Source: Gastracanthus pulcherrimus (taxonomy: Eukaryota; Arthropoda; Insecta; Hymenoptera; Pteromalidae). From it: a stretch of 64,000 nucleotides of DNA. The notes below the pieces were generated by a model. The model searched no databases, was not told the origin of the DNA, and worked only from the letters and a program-made list of their open reading frames with translations. The stretch spans positions 68,704,988-68,768,987 of the forward strand of contig OX424574.1 of assembly GCA_949152435.1 (NCBI GenBank), given 5' to 3'. A program made the position numbers and the translations under genes. This document shows, in pieces, positions 1 to 12,134 of the stretch; within the stretch, counting starts at the first letter, position 1; each line of letters starts with the position of its first letter.

Positions 1-1251
1 AAATATATTTTTCCGAGTTAATCGCTAAAAATCGTGGTAAGAACTAATTATTCGAAATGGTATTTCGTGATATGCTTATTCTCAAACAACGTGTGTGGAC
101 AATGACATTTCTTATTATTATTCGAATAAGGCATTAGCCAATTCCTGTGACTTTGATCTCTTTGCAGTTCTGTGCGAGGGTATAGGTGTACGTGTATCTA
201 GCAACACCAGTCAAGATCCTTCAGCCTACTTCGTAAATACCACTAGCGAATACCAATTTGGTTTGACAATCAGAGGAGAGGAAATTCTGTATGGATACCG
301 TTTGCTCAAATCGAACTACGCAAAACTGATCATACTCGAAGCCATTCCCTAGAGGTCATTCGCCTTTAAGAAAGAGATAGCGCCGGAGGACATTCTTCTC
401 AGCGCCTTCTATAATACGAAAATTTTATATTTGGAAAATAACGGATGTAACCAATTTAAATCGATGTACGCCGATTTAATATTATAAAACCGTCAGTTAG
501 AAAAACAGCTAATCTTAGCCTCTTTGTCTCTGATCCATTTGAGACCAGATTTGTTTGCTCTTCGTATTATGAAACAGCCGAGCTACACTGCAATTGCAGC
601 TGGTGAAGTCACTTACCTGATTTCCTGCAAGCTAAGACCTACTGCAGCATGCTACATGGAAATTCCAGTAGTATGTGAAGCCGAAGAAGTTTTCTTGAGA
701 GGAGAAAAAAAAATCATCGCACGAACGGGTACGATAACGCAATGTAACGCGTTATTACCAAACATCTTTCAGGTAAACGGCCATTGGAGACAAATTTCGT
801 CAAAACCCATGGAAGTTCTACCAGCTAAGATTCTCCAACCAGCCACCAAACCTACTTGGACCTACAAAATATCGACGACCTTGTGAAAAGCGGTATTTAA
901 ACCCAGGAAGATCTGGAGAAGTTACATCGGCACCTGTTTTTTTCTATTAAAAAACCAGCGTTGCTTGACGCAATGTCACAAAAGTTCACAGGAAATTATG
1001 TCTCTTCATCAAATTTCAAAATTTTTCTTTATGAGGACAAAAGCAGAGATCTAACAATTTCTCATTTCTCCAACCTATGGAATGGATTTATAAAATTTTT
1101 AAAATATATTATAGACACGATTATTCATGGATATACCATCCAATCGATAAACGGCTGCAGTCATATGCTTGGAGCATTGTGCGGGTCTGTAACTGGGCTA
1201 TTAATCCAAAAAGCCAAACGCCAACAATCATCCAATGACAACCGTAACTAA
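1..1251 (+). pseudogene. Envelope-like glycoprotein remnant, C-terminal part
   Basis: Three open segments (95-352, 524-886, 961-1251) carry a Cys-containing ectodomain followed by a hydrophobic segment near residues 40-60 of the last one and a short basic tail, as in a type I membrane glycoprotein. I relate it to the arthropod mononegavirus/chuvirus-type glycoproteins that some LTR retrotransposons have captured; this comes from pattern recognition, not a search. Segments 1 and 2 share a frame and are separated by stops at 350-352 (TAG) and 485-487 (TAA). A frameshift near 870-885 and a further stop lead into segment 3. More stops precede position 95, so the copy is dead and its N-terminal part lies outside the window. 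A purine tract and LTR follow, the normal place of env in an env-bearing retroelement. Confidence 0.5.
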
Positions 1252-1439
1252 ACTGCAATAAAGCCAATTCAAGATAGACCGCCTAGTCCAGGTCCCCAAT
1301 TGCCACCTGCACTGGGGATGAGAACCAATCGAAATCGTTCTACATTACCAATATCGGCTTGCAGAAAAACACGCATCGCAGATACCCAACAACGCATTTT
1401 TGGACAAATTTCATCTCAGGAAGAGTGAATTTTGGAGCC

Positions 1440-1450
1440 AAGGTGGGGGG
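1440..1450 (+). other. Polypurine tract before LTR
   Basis: AAGGTGGGGGG directly abuts the TG that opens the LTR-like sequence. It would prime plus-strand DNA synthesis of the env-bearing element whose coding end lies just upstream. Confidence 0.6.
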
Positions 1451-1551
1451 TGTTATGTCCTGGCCTTACAAGCCGTAATTTTTAAAAAACATCATCATTT
1501 TTCAATCATTTACACAAGAGACAAGAGACAAGATTTGTACATTCCTCATAT

Positions 1552-1554
<3 letters not shown>

Positions 1555-1600
<46 letters not shown>
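1555..1600. repeat. (AT)n microsatellite
   Basis: Uninterrupted TA dinucleotides directly before a long hairpin inside the LTR. Confidence 0.95.
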
Positions 1601-1602
<2 letters not shown>

Positions 1603-1674
1603 GCTGCGATGATAAGCAGAACTACTTATCATTGTAGCTTCAATGATAAGTAGTTCTGCTTATCATCGCAACTG
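1601..1674. repeat. 34-bp inverted repeat with 6-nt loop
   Basis: Arms 1601-1634 and 1641-1674 are complementary with a single mismatch (position 4 of the left arm). The loop is TAGCTT. It lies immediately after the (AT)n tract within the LTR. Confidence 0.95.
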
Positions 1675-3439
1675 AACCATTGCTGGTAACATAGAACTAC
1701 CACAGAGTTATGATAATTATAATAATAAATAATAATTATTATTACCTTCAACTGTAAATCATTAAAATGCGTATAAGCTGGGTAAAGAGCGAAAATTCAT
1801 GTATTTACATTTATTTATTTAACTAAACCATTTATTTGCAATAATTCTTGAACTTTTATAATTTATTCATAAAACCATGAACTAAATCGGCTTGAACTAA
1901 GTATTTATAGCCACAAAATTCAATTATTTATAACGTTTTTCCAACAAACTTATTGTAAGTAATATTTCTTGTAATATGAGATTTCTTTTAATAATTTCTA
2001 AACGGAAAAATATAGGACGTTCACTCTTTGGCCACCTTCATAATTAAATATCATCTACATTGTGAAATAAGTCTCGAGAAATATAATTAACTTTTTAAGG
2101 GTCTTCTCATAAGAGGCCAATGTATAAGCTTGATAAGAATAAGTCGAAAACTACCGTCGTTATACTTACCGCGCAAATTCGCAAAAGTCTAGCTCATGCG
2201 ACCTTAGCTTTAGTCTTAGCCCGATTCTCACGCCTTGCTCAACCGTCCGATTTAGTTTAGACCAATTAGAGAGCGACGCGTGAAGAATTAGTAGAGAGTA
2301 GGGCGCTCGCATAGTAGCATCTCCAGGTCGCGAGGGCGTAGGCAGCGTGCCGCCGCGTCAGTCACCGCGCAACTTCAAAATCGGAGACACATATTACAGC
2401 TCGGAAGCTGCATCACTGGGAGAGTAAGAAACCGCGGTAGTAGTTCACTCTTAATTGCTGGTGCTCCTTCGGTAGTATAGCCATCGTAAATCAAAGTGTA
2501 AGAGAGAAGTCTCCGTAATGTCAATAAATCTGTAAAGAAATTAACATCGTAACTAATAAATAAATATTTCTGACACGTTAATATACCAACAAAATAAATT
2601 TTTTTCAGTCATTTTGAAGTGCAACCTCTCCCTCCCCTCTTTATCGTCAAATATTCCGAAAGAAATATATATAGTATAAATCTACATATACATATATAGC
2701 ATATAAGGGCTGCGTGTAATAACCACAAAAAGAAAAGAGTGCTTATCTACAAATCTCGTCATCGATAAGGATGCAAGGTGAAATTAGATCTTGTTATCAA
2801 CGTTGCCCTAGTCAGTCACTTGGCGACTCGAAATACAAGGAAATCAAGGTTACTCAAAATCTGAGCCAACAATTTTTGTTGTGGGAAATTAGGCGCGGCC
2901 ATTCATTGGCTTCTTCCAATCCCTGACCATAACAGATCATTAGCATTCATTATAATTATAAATTGTATTTAAAATTCTATTTGCGATCGTAAAATATACA
3001 TTCTTGCAAATTTTGGAAAATAAAATTTTGTAAAATAATTCGACATTCTAAGTTGATATTTTAAATAAATGTAAAATTGAAGTGGTGCTATTTGCCACGA
3101 AGGTTATTCCTCGCCATTCGCTGAAAAATTTACTATTGAAATCTGACACGGGGCGGAGTTAAGGGCTTGTATGCAACGTGTTTGACTACGTGATCATGTC
3201 TAAACCAATCATTTACGTAAATTTAAGGACCTCGATTATTACAACTCTAATTCGCCCGATGTCAGATTTCTATATTATCACTCGATTCTATTTTTAATCT
3301 GACGTGGAAGCGCTCGTGATAAATGTCGCATGATGAATAAAGTTGCATGACATATTGAGTAGGTCATATTTTGTAAGATATCGCACCCCCACAAAAAGAG
3401 TATAATAACTCAGAATACATATTTTTCTATAACCATGCA

Positions 3440-3540
3440 AGTACTGTAAATTTTTCATGACATAATATTTTTTACATGAATTTTAGTACTGTAAATTTTT
3501 CATGAAATAATATTTTTTATGTTAAGTTTAGTACTGTAAT
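3440..3540. repeat. 45-bp tandem repeat, about 2.2 copies
   Basis: Units start with GTACTGTAA at 3441, 3486 and 3531, exactly 45 bp apart. The interior differs at only a few bases between the first two. Confidence 0.85.
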
Positions 3541-4073
3541 GTATTTTCCATACTCTTTTAAATCGACTTTTGAAGTAAGTTAAGGACTTTTATTTTTGTA
3601 TGAGTTATTTTGTGTACATAAAATCAAGTTAATGACATTTTGAGTTGCGATATATAAATTATCAACTACCAAACTGTGAAAGAAACAGCATTATAGGAAC
3701 GTTAGAATTTATAATAAATTTAATATAAAATGTATTACATATAATAAAATGTCTCTTAAAAGATATCACTTTAAAAATATCACTTAATATATGGTAAATC
3801 TCACGCTTTATCCCCTTAAAATCACTATAACCCTACTCACAGTCATCTCGTTATTTTCTTCAGAACAATTTAAGAATCATTTCATATGTGAATGAAAAAA
3901 TGTCACCGACCGAAATGTTTTAGACAGTTTTTGTAAATGAATTTAAAAAGTGTAGAATTATTATGAAACGATTTGACAAATAAATCATCACTTGAATCGC
4001 ATTTTACGAATTGCATTATTTAAGTATCAGGATTCATTACAATTTCATTGTTAAGTTCATTTTCGTGATAAAC

Positions 4074-4225
4074 AAATGGATATATAACCTAGAAAATATC
4101 ACCTGCGAAATGTCACAAAAAATATCAACTAGGAAATGTAACCAGAAATATCACCTGAAAAATGTCCCCAGAAAATATAACATACAAAACATCACCAGAC
4201 AAATATCACTTGATATATTGTCTGG
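4074..4225. repeat. Degenerate short tandem repeat (AAATATCACCTG-like)
   Basis: Repeated, diverged units of about 13-16 bp alternate AAATATCAC and AAATGTCAC cores. Looser copies occur at 3745-3800 and 3895-3915. Confidence 0.6.
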
Positions 4226-4884
4226 ATAATTTGACGTTTGATCATCGATTAAAATTCTTCTCGTGACCTGGGTAAGTAAAATATGGAAAAAAATGCATTT
4301 TATAATGATTAAAGTGAATTTGATAATTAAAGGTGGGACATTGATGTTTATAAAGTTAAATTTAAGTTATCGCGGATCGATTTGGTTCGATCGAAAAAAC
4401 GTCTCTCAAGCTCGCTTCAAGTGCGCTCTCAAGACACGCACAAAAATATAGGTAACATAAATTCGGTGATAAATGAACTGTTATGTATCATGGCATTCAT
4501 GACAAACATTTCAACATAAAATTACGAAAGTATTTTTTCTATGATCAAATGTATATTTTTTTTAATTTCAGGTAGGTTATGTTTAGTGTTCTATACAAAA
4601 TTTTAACTACCAAAATTAAGAGAAAATGTATTTTATATGGCATGCAAGTAGTACATATACGCGGCTGGCAAGACGTTCAGTGACGTAATCGCCAACTGCG
4701 TATATAGGGGCATGTAAATAGGTAATTAATATCACGTTAATAGCTTTTTAATTGTTTGTTTACATAAACATTCAATTATATAACCATAAACATTCAATTA
4801 ATTACCCACCGCCGTATAATAATAATATTAATTGTCTTTAAGCAAATAAAAAATAAAATGTTTTAATTATTTGTTTACGTAAAT

Positions 4885-6240
4885 ACAAGGCTCGTCTCCC
4901 CTTTATATATCACTTAAGCCACAGGAGAACCCTCCTGGAGACATCCATGCGCATCAGTTTACGCAGTAGTTTTGTATGTGAGATGGTGTCAAATGCTTTG
5001 CTAAAATCAGACATTAACAAGATGATCAAAAGTTTTTTGTTTCTTTTAATACCTGTTCATATGTCCTCAGTGAATTTTAGTAGTGGTGTCTGTGTACTGT
5101 GATGCTGTCGAAAACCAGTCTGCATCAGGTCCAAAGTGTTATTTTTGTTTTTGTTGAGTGGGCAACAGCCAGGACCACGTCTGAGAAACTATTTTCTCGA
5201 AGGACAAAGCCGTTATCACTGGCAGTGGTTAAGACGTTATCAAGTTCTTCGTCACTTTCACTTTGCGAGATTGACACCTCTACAAAGTGAGCATTAAGCT
5301 CTTCCGGCGAGAAACCATGAACCTCCTCTCTTGCTCTTGGCAGAAGGCCCAGACCTTTGAGCTCTCTCCAGATATCTTTTTTGGTATCAAGATCTTCAAA
5401 GATTCTATTCCGCAAAAAAATTTCTCGTGTATCTTTTGTTCGTTATTCAGCTTCTGTTGCAAGGCTCTGATACTCCCGTCACAGTCTGTCGTCTTTGGTC
5501 CGTGCGTAATGTCTTCGTATAGAGTCACGTTTTTTGTACAGATGTGCCAGTTCAGCATCAACCCATGGGAGACTAATTTTCTTTTTCGGTATGAGTTCTT
5601 TTAAGGGCGCTATTATATCTATCACGGTCATGAGGTTGACGCTGAGGTACTGTAGTTGACTGTTAACTACAGGGGATGCACAGCACAACGTCATTGTCAT
5701 CTGTTAGGATTACATCAAACCATGTGTGAGAGTCTGTGAGATGATGAGTCGTACTATGATCAACTATTTATAAATTAAGATCATCAGCTGCCTAACATAT
5801 TTTTTTAATCGGCTGATGTTTTGAGTAGATTCGTATTCAGATTTCCCATTATAAGTTTGTGACAAAATTCTTGCGTATGAAAGGAAAGTTGGTCAATCAG
5901 ATCAGAGCCCTGTAGAAACGGTACATGAGGTGGCCTATATATGAGTGCAACAAAGACGAGGGGAGGCTACCCTGTTGAATGCTGCACATTATATATTCAG
6001 GTATTAATGGCCTGGCCTCCTGTGTAGTCGGAGAACTACATATGAGGTTGGCCTTAAACGTATTGTGAATGTACCGGACCAATCCGCCCCCGAGTTTGTT
6101 GCGGTCTAATCTAATGAGTGAGCATCCGTCGATCTGAAGGCGATCACTCTCAATAACAGAGTCGAGATGCGACTCAGCGACTCCAAAGAGATGGTAGGTA
6201 GGACCAGCCGAAAGATATTGATTGTTTAAGCATGCCAAGG
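4885..6240 (-). pseudogene. LINE fragment: endonuclease to start of RT
   Basis: Read on the minus strand. The rightmost open segment (5897-6238) has an AP-endonuclease pattern (FGVAESHLDS, then GGGLVRYIH). Middle segments (5125-5700) match the linker of jockey/CR1-type elements. The leftmost part reads QTGFRQHHST and DFSKAFDTI, the reverse transcriptase A-region with its catalytic Asp. Several frames and stops are crossed, so it is a dead fragment. It stops near 4885 before the RT YxDD region and on the right meets a (GA)n tract, so both ends are missing. Confidence 0.75.
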
Positions 6241-6246
6241 TGCCCC

Positions 6247-6300
<54 letters not shown>

Positions 6301-6320
6301 GAGAGAGAGAGAGATAGATA
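6247..6320. repeat. (GA)n microsatellite
   Basis: Long GA run passing into GATA repeats; on the minus strand it reads as the TATC/CT tail of the adjacent retroposon end. Confidence 0.95.
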
Positions 6321-6410
6321 GATATATAGATATACGATTTATTTTGTCATTTGGCAAAAATACATCACATAAATTGTTATTTTGTCTTTACATTAAAATC
6401 TTTGATCATC
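6321..6410 (-). repeat. LINE/SINE 3' tail, copy 1
   Basis: The reverse complement matches 17690-17780 closely, including AATAAATCGTATATCTATC followed by a CT tract. Two copies in opposite orientation with the same microsatellite tail are typical of the 3' end of a non-LTR retroposon. Confidence 0.7.
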
Positions 6411-7249
6411 CCTCCTTATATTCTGCTGTCTACCATCGCTACTACGAAGATGGATGAATAAAACAATCTTAATTATTGAACAGTCAATTGCAAGTTTGTC
6501 ATTCGACGCTGGAAGAAATTGAGTTGCAAAATGTTTTATCGATAAAATTAAAATGCAGAAAGTTTAAATTATTTTTCACCGTATAATTTCAATTTAATGT
6601 GTCAATGATCAACCGTATTCTACAAATTATACACGTAAAAAATTTATCATTAAAAATGGTGGCAACTCTTTTGGAATAAAAATATACATCTTAAAATATA
6701 AGAAGTATCATGAAAATAAAATTTAAATAACTGTTTCATCAATGAATCATATCATGAAAAGTTTAGTTTAATTTAATTTACTATTCTTTTTAAGAAAAAA
6801 AAATACGTACATCAGGCAAATATACGAATAAAAAATGTATTATTTAAAATTTATCGGCCACGCTTTTGAAACTTAAGTGCACGTCTTAAAATATAAAAAG
6901 GTATAATAAATAATCTAATGTTTAAATAAATGTTTCATTAAATGACCATGTATTATTTTAGTTTATTTAAAAATAATAGCAGAATTTTAATATTCATGCG
7001 TGCGAAAGAATTTATACTAGGAAACATGCGGAACGTTAAGAGTAACGATAAAAGTATAACACAATATTAAATTCCATGTGATTAAATTTATTACAATAAT
7101 CTTTTAGGGTTATAAAAGCATAACAATTTAATATGATAAGCACTCCACTTTCATGGTACATGATTGAATGCAAAGACCTTCATAATAGCTCTCCTGCTGA
7201 AACACATTAACTTGGTGACGTACAAAGTTGTAACTTTTTTATTTTTGAT
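6411..7249. other. AT-rich stretch with a diverged duplication
   Basis: No gene seen. Two diverged copies of a roughly 130-bp sequence lie at about 6645-6780 and 6845-6975, sharing TCTTAAAATATAA and GTTTCAT blocks, about 200 bp apart. Confidence 0.55.
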
Positions 7250-7340
7250 AACATATTTATTAAACTTCGCAACTTCAATTACATAAATGTGCTACTAATT
7301 GAAATTAACTTGCTACTGTATGATATAAATGTGTTACCAT
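7250..7340. repeat. Outlying units of 20-bp satellite
   Basis: ACATAAATGTGCTACT and ATATAAATGTGTTACC spacing resembles the larger arrays at 7880-8220 and 18720-19190. Confidence 0.5.
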
Positions 7341-7344
7341 ACGT

Positions 7345-7600
7345 GATGCGGCCGCTGAAAATCAAATCTACGCGCCGTAACTCTACTTTTTTGCGAGAGC
7401 CGCTCGCGGAACTCCATTCGCAATCATACCCCAAGAAAAACTCCGCTAGTGGTCGTTGCGAAAACATTGGCACTAGTGGTTCTCGCCATCCGCTATCACC
7501 TCCGCGAAGGCATCACACGTGCAACAAAACTGACTACAACGTCCTTTTTCGCTCTCATCCAGCTCAACCGCGACCTTGGTAAGTTCGGCTATTACGTGAA
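7345..7600 (+). other. GC-richer island with splice-donor-like end
   Basis: A block clearly richer in GC than its surroundings is open in more than one frame (7289-7582, 7449-7667) and ends with CTTGGTAAGTTCGG, a good match to a 5' splice site at about 7579. I recognise no protein. It may be an old exon or part of an unclassified repeat; the evidence supports neither strongly. Confidence 0.3.
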
Positions 7601-7879
7601 TAATCGACGCAGGTTCGTGACCTCGTGTTCATTAAGTATTTTTCTTCTTCTGGTTCATTATCATTAATTACGCGACACCAATTTAAAATAAATTGTTCAG
7701 AAGGATTTTAATCGAGTAAATAAAGTTCATTTTGTTATACAGGATTTAAAAAAAAACAAAGTGAATTTATTGAACTCTACATCTCGTTTCTTCACCCCCA
7801 CATGGCCGACAAATTTAAGTATCGCGCCTAGCGATAGTTTCCTCGTGTTTAAACTAAATATTTAGCTTTCGTTTGGTAA

Positions 7880-8220
7880 ATGCGGGAACGCTACAACACA
7901 AAGGTTTCACTTCATAACATAAAGGATTTACTTCATGGTATACAAATATTACTCTATGACTTATAAATGATAATCTATGACATAAAACTTTCATTTTATG
8001 ACAGAAAAATGTTCATCTATAACATAAATGTTTGACTCTATGACACAAAAGTTTCACTTTAATCTTACAAAGTTTAACATTTTGTGACTTAAGGATGTTA
8101 GTCTGTGATGGAATAGTTTTACATTATGAAATAAACATGATGGTCTAGAACATTAAAGTTCTAATTACCAACATAAAAATTCTTCTATGTTACATAAAAG
8201 TACTACAATATGCATAAATA
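7880..8220. repeat. 20-bp satellite array, orientation 1
   Basis: Diverged units of about 20 bp alternate TATGACATAAAAGTTTCACT and TATGACATAAAAATGTTACT types. The same family occurs in the opposite orientation at 18720-19190. Confidence 0.8.
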
Positions 8221-8230
8221 TTATGGATAC

Positions 8231-8710
8231 GATGTTCAGGTATAGAAGGTCGCCGATGTCGATGTCCTAGCAGATTTCAGCTAGAATCCTAATTTTTTTT
8301 TCAAAACGCTGCCATTTTTTTAATTTTTAATATTCTCAAAACATCGTAGTTCATGGTACGGGGAACGTCATCTAGTTTAATGCGAAATAAAAATTTTTCA
8401 GATACTGGCATTCTGCGGACCTCTACAACTGCAACCGATTTACAACTTCATTTTTGGATGGCTCGACGTCGGAGCGTATAACTCGGCTTACAGTCGATAT
8501 TTTTTCATGTGTATTAACTTGTCAATAGTATCTGAATATATCCTCAAAATTTTAAAATATTTGACCGCATGGTTTTTTTTTTATGAGTCCCGAAAAATCA
8601 CCTAAATTTTCCGCCCGAGAAACTAGACTAGCCCCTTAATATGCATATTTAATATCGCTAAGCCCGATGCCTACGTGTATTAGGTCGCTGATGTCGGTGT
8701 TGTAGAGGAC
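8231..8710. repeat. Direct repeats bounding a 0.43-kb block
   Basis: GGTCGCCGATGTCGATGT near 8248 recurs as GGTCGCTGATGTCGGTGT near 8682. The block between them has a CCCGAAAAATCACCTAAATT tract and no coding signal. Possibly a small unclassified element. Confidence 0.5.
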
Positions 8711-9264
8711 TACTTCGGGAATTCTTGGTTTATATGTCAAATATTATTTAACACGATTTCTGGGTGTGACATACAGATAATAACAGGACTTTAAGAGCCA
8801 CTTTTTGAGGTTTTGTTCTTCTGAGTATGTTAAAAATCGTAAAATACGATAAGTAAGTGTACTAGTAATTCAAATAAGGTGATCCGTACTTGAATTCATA
8901 CCTTGATCAAGGTTATAACGCTAGTCTGATCAGATCATGATTACTCGTATTCTCTATCATGAATTATCTTAAAATAAAAGATTCTACAGTTATTATTATT
9001 TAATGAAAGGTTATGGTTATGTTTAAAAATCTATACGTATTAAATTTTGTTTAATCTTTACTATTCTTACTTTATTTTATACTAATAGTAAGATAAAATT
9101 TAACTTTAAAAGCTGTTGCAGCAAAAAGGAAACACAAATTTTAATTCCAGTTTTATCATTTTCTCTTCGATATAAAGTTTTTACAATTACTTTAAAAATC
9201 TATAACGTTGATCATTGTTTCTTATTATGTTGAAATTATTTTTATTAATAAATATATATGCTTC
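8711..9264. other. AT-rich non-coding stretch
   Basis: I see nothing recognisable here. Confidence 0.5.
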
Positions 9265-9500
9265 AAATTATAATATTACTCATCGATACATTCATCGCAT
9301 TCATTCATCAAGTTCCGCAGACTGATCCCCGCTGTGCGTGCAGTCAATTAATTTTCTTGGATTACCAAACGCTTAAGACGCTTAACGACATCAACTGAAT
9401 ATAAACTTAAATGCTTATTTTTAAGATAAACACACACACATGCACACACTCATCCATACGGACACACACACACACAATCACACATACGTTATACACTGCT
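9265..9500 (+). repeat. Left terminal inverted repeat of an 8.85-kb unit
   Basis: Starts AAATTATAATATTACTCATC. Its reverse complement is found at 17880-18115, including CTTGGATTACCAAACGCTTA and the CA-rich inner edge. About 175 bp align well, and then both arms grade into CA/GT microsatellite. Confidence 0.8.
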
Positions 9501-10075
9501 AAGGTATCTCATACACATCCCCTCCCCCTTCACACTCAAAATTGTGTTTATGCGCAAATGTGTGTGTCTGACAGTGTCAGCAGTCGCTGCGCTCTTGTGT
9601 TTGTGTGTCTGTGCACGTTCAGTTCTCGGTTCGAAGATGCCGAGAAATCTTATAAGTATTTTCTGTGTCTTGTACGGGTCCCCTCCCCCTGTATAGTAAA
9701 GATTGTGCTTGTGCGCGTATGTGTGTGCGTGTGTGTCTCGCAAATTCTATCTGTAGATACAATGTTGTGTATGTGTTTGTGCGTTGCCATTTCCATCCGC
9801 CCTAGTACACGTAAGATTGTGAAAGCGTGTATGTGTGTGTGTGTGTGTGTATGTATGTCTATACGTATGTGTGTGTGTATGTGTGTGTGTGTGTGTGTGT
9901 GTGTTGAATTTGAACATTTCGCGCCACATCCCCTTCGCGCCTCAGCCACGCCGCACCAGACGGCGGTCCAAGCGCCCCCTCTCGCGAAACCCAACAGTGT
10001 GTATATGTATGTGTATGTGTGTGTGTATGTATATATGTGTATGTGTGTGTGCGTCGTATAATGTAAATTCTTTTC
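9415..10075. repeat. CA/GT microsatellite block with a GC-rich cassette
   Basis: Interrupted (CA)n and (GT)n tracts surround a cassette at about 9915-9995 (CGCGCCACATCCCC to ACGGCGGTCCAAG) that recurs at 17386-17440. All ORFs here (for example 9411-10061) read as Cys/Val or His/Thr repeats and are artefacts of the dinucleotides. Confidence 0.85.
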
Positions 10076-10374
10076 ACGTATCATGTATGTCATCTACCTC
10101 CTCTGATTTCACGTAGACCAAGTCGCATCCAGGTTAAATACTCCCTTTGCTATGTATGTGTGATATATATGTAAGTGCGCGCATGTAACTACAGTCAGAC
10201 TTCGTACACTGTTAACTCGAGCACTATTCACACCTGCGCACTCTTACGGTTCAATGCTTGCACACTATTACAATATAATCCCATTTGTTCGAAGGATTTG
10301 TTATTACTCGTTGCGGTGATATTTGAAAGAAGTGAACTCTATTATTCTTTTCGAGTAAACTTAATTTTTATTTC

Positions 10375-10415
10375 GCCAACGTTTCGAGTCTTTAATATAG
10401 ACCCCTTTCCAAGGC
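10375..10415 (-). ncRNA. Hammerhead-like motif in left terminal repeat
   Basis: Inverted copy of the segment at 12135-12175: GCC, then a CUGAUGA-like box, a short stem (GTCT/AGAC), CGAAAC and GGC. The first box is degenerate, so activity is doubtful. Confidence 0.4.
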
Positions 10416-10766
10416 TATTCAAAAAATATAAAAATAGTTTACATAGATAATATTATTATAATACATTAACACATATAAAACAACAAAAAGCCAAACCAAC
10501 CCACCAACAAAAGGGTGTAGGCAACTTATCTAGTGTCCTCGTCTAGAGTGTATAACAACGAAGGACCTTTCTTCCTCTATTAATTAACAGAAAATCTAGG
10601 GAGATTTTTATACATAAAATTATTAATAAATATGAATACTGCCAAAATAAAAACATTCAAGAAACATCAAGAACTCACGACTTAACCGCTGCGCAAAGCT
10701 TATCACATATGAGCGGAGTCAGATATAGTATAGTACAGCCTAGGATAGCGAATATTCGGCTGTGCC

Positions 10767-11436
10767 GTGCGAAAATCATGTGCTCTAGATATTGTGTCCC
10801 TCTTTTCGAACCTTCCCAAGGATTTGATACGTAGAGCGGTCGGTGAAAAATGGAAATACCTAAAATCTCCATTAAATAATTGTTTAACAAAATTAGAGTT
10901 CCTAGAAGAGGTGTCAAATTTGCTTGATTCCTCATTTTTACAGTTCAATGGTCGTTATTATCAACAGATAAGCGGTGCACCAATGGGTTTCTGCACCAGC
11001 TATTGGTTTGCAGATATGTCTCTGGAATTACTAGAAAACCATTGTCTAAATTTATTAAAGAATAATATTATATTGTTTAAACGTTATGTTGACGATTGTT
11101 TTTAACAGGTTTAATGACATGATTAAGTTAGATAAAGATAAGGTTAATAAATTAGAAATTTGTAATGTTGTATATAAAGTTGACTGTGCTGTTTCTTCAG
11201 CAACCTATGTTGGTCTCACTACGCGAAAAAATGGTAAGAGACGAGGTGAACATAAAAATGATGTTATTAATAATAAAATTGTAACTTCGGCTTTAGCGGT
11301 CCACGTGAATAAGACTCAACATCATACTAACTTTGACTCTTTTCAAATTATTGATATTGAACACAATAAATTCAAGAGAGAATTTTCAGAAGTGATTAAT
11401 ATATTTTATTACAATAATACATTAAATAGGACCTAG
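10767..11436 (+). pseudogene. Penelope-like RT / GIY-YIG endonuclease, internally deleted
   Basis: The first segment (10767-11105) starts inside the RT core. LDIVSLFSNLP matches the A motif, GAPMGF the B motif and RYVDDC the catalytic C motif. The next segment (11086-11436) is the C-terminal endonuclease, with ATYVGLTTRKNGKRRGEH carrying the GIY-YIG Arg and Glu. The RT thumb and the linker between them are missing, and the frame changes at about 11100. The N-terminal part is absent because the left inverted arm begins there. A second, more complete family member at 57-59 kb supports the assignment. Confidence 0.85.
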
Positions 11437-12134
11437 GAAGTTAATTAACATGTACAAATATTCAATTAATTTAATTAAGAATCATAAGTTATGATATTAT
11501 TTTTTTTAGTTGAATACTTCTACTTTGTTTTATACGAATGATTGCACAGGAATTTGCCAAAATTCGGGATAATATAGTATTAAAAGGAGGTAGTGCGCGG
11601 TCGATCCAGTTTATTGTTCTTTCGCCGAGCTTAGCGCAGGAGGCCCTCTTTCCGTGGTATACCAGTTACATGTGTGTGTGCCTATGCATAGCGTTACGCA
11701 TCTGTATGGGCCTGCGCATGCTGTACCGTTTGTACTGTATACGCCCGTTCGCTTCATCTTGATTTACTAACTTTTCCCTCTCCTTAGCAATTTCCCTCTC
11801 TACCTTACCCATGCTTTTCGTACGGCACAGCCGAATATTCGTTATACAAGGTGACACTAGTCGTTTTAGTCGTGAGTTCTTGTTGTTTTTTGATGTTTTT
11901 TATTTTGGCAGTATTCATGTTTATTAATAACTTTATGTATAAAAATCTCCCTAGATTTTCTGTTAATTAATAATGGAAGAAAGGTCCTTCGAAGTTATAC
12001 ACTCTAGACGAGGACACTAGATAAGTTGCCTGCATCCTTTTGTTGATGGGTTGGTTTTGCTTTCTGTTGTTTTATATGTGTTAATTTATTATAATAATAT
12101 TATCTATGTAAACTATTTTTATATTTTTTGAATA

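Larger units (their letters stand above)
1451..2934 (+). repeat. Probable 3' LTR of env-bearing retroelement
   Basis: Begins TGTTATG after the purine tract and ends CATAACA, a perfect 7-bp inverted terminus with TG...CA ends. Length would be 1484 bp. It contains a GC-richer block (about 2200-2480) and AATAAA-type signals near 2525-2600, as expected of promoter and poly(A) regions. The right end is inferred only from the inverted terminus, because the other LTR is outside the window and no target duplication can be checked. Confidence 0.55.
2935..4884. other. AT-rich non-coding stretch with weak repeats
   Basis: No coding region recognised. It contains a 45-bp tandem repeat (3440-3540) and a diffuse field of 13-16 bp units (about 3740-4230) built on ATATCAC and AATGTCACC cores. 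The short ORFs at 4011-4451 look like chance readings. Confidence 0.6.

Noticed and set aside
9411..10116. ORFs up to 216 residues on both strands
   Set aside because: Translations are runs of Cys/Val or His/Thr from GT/CA microsatellite.
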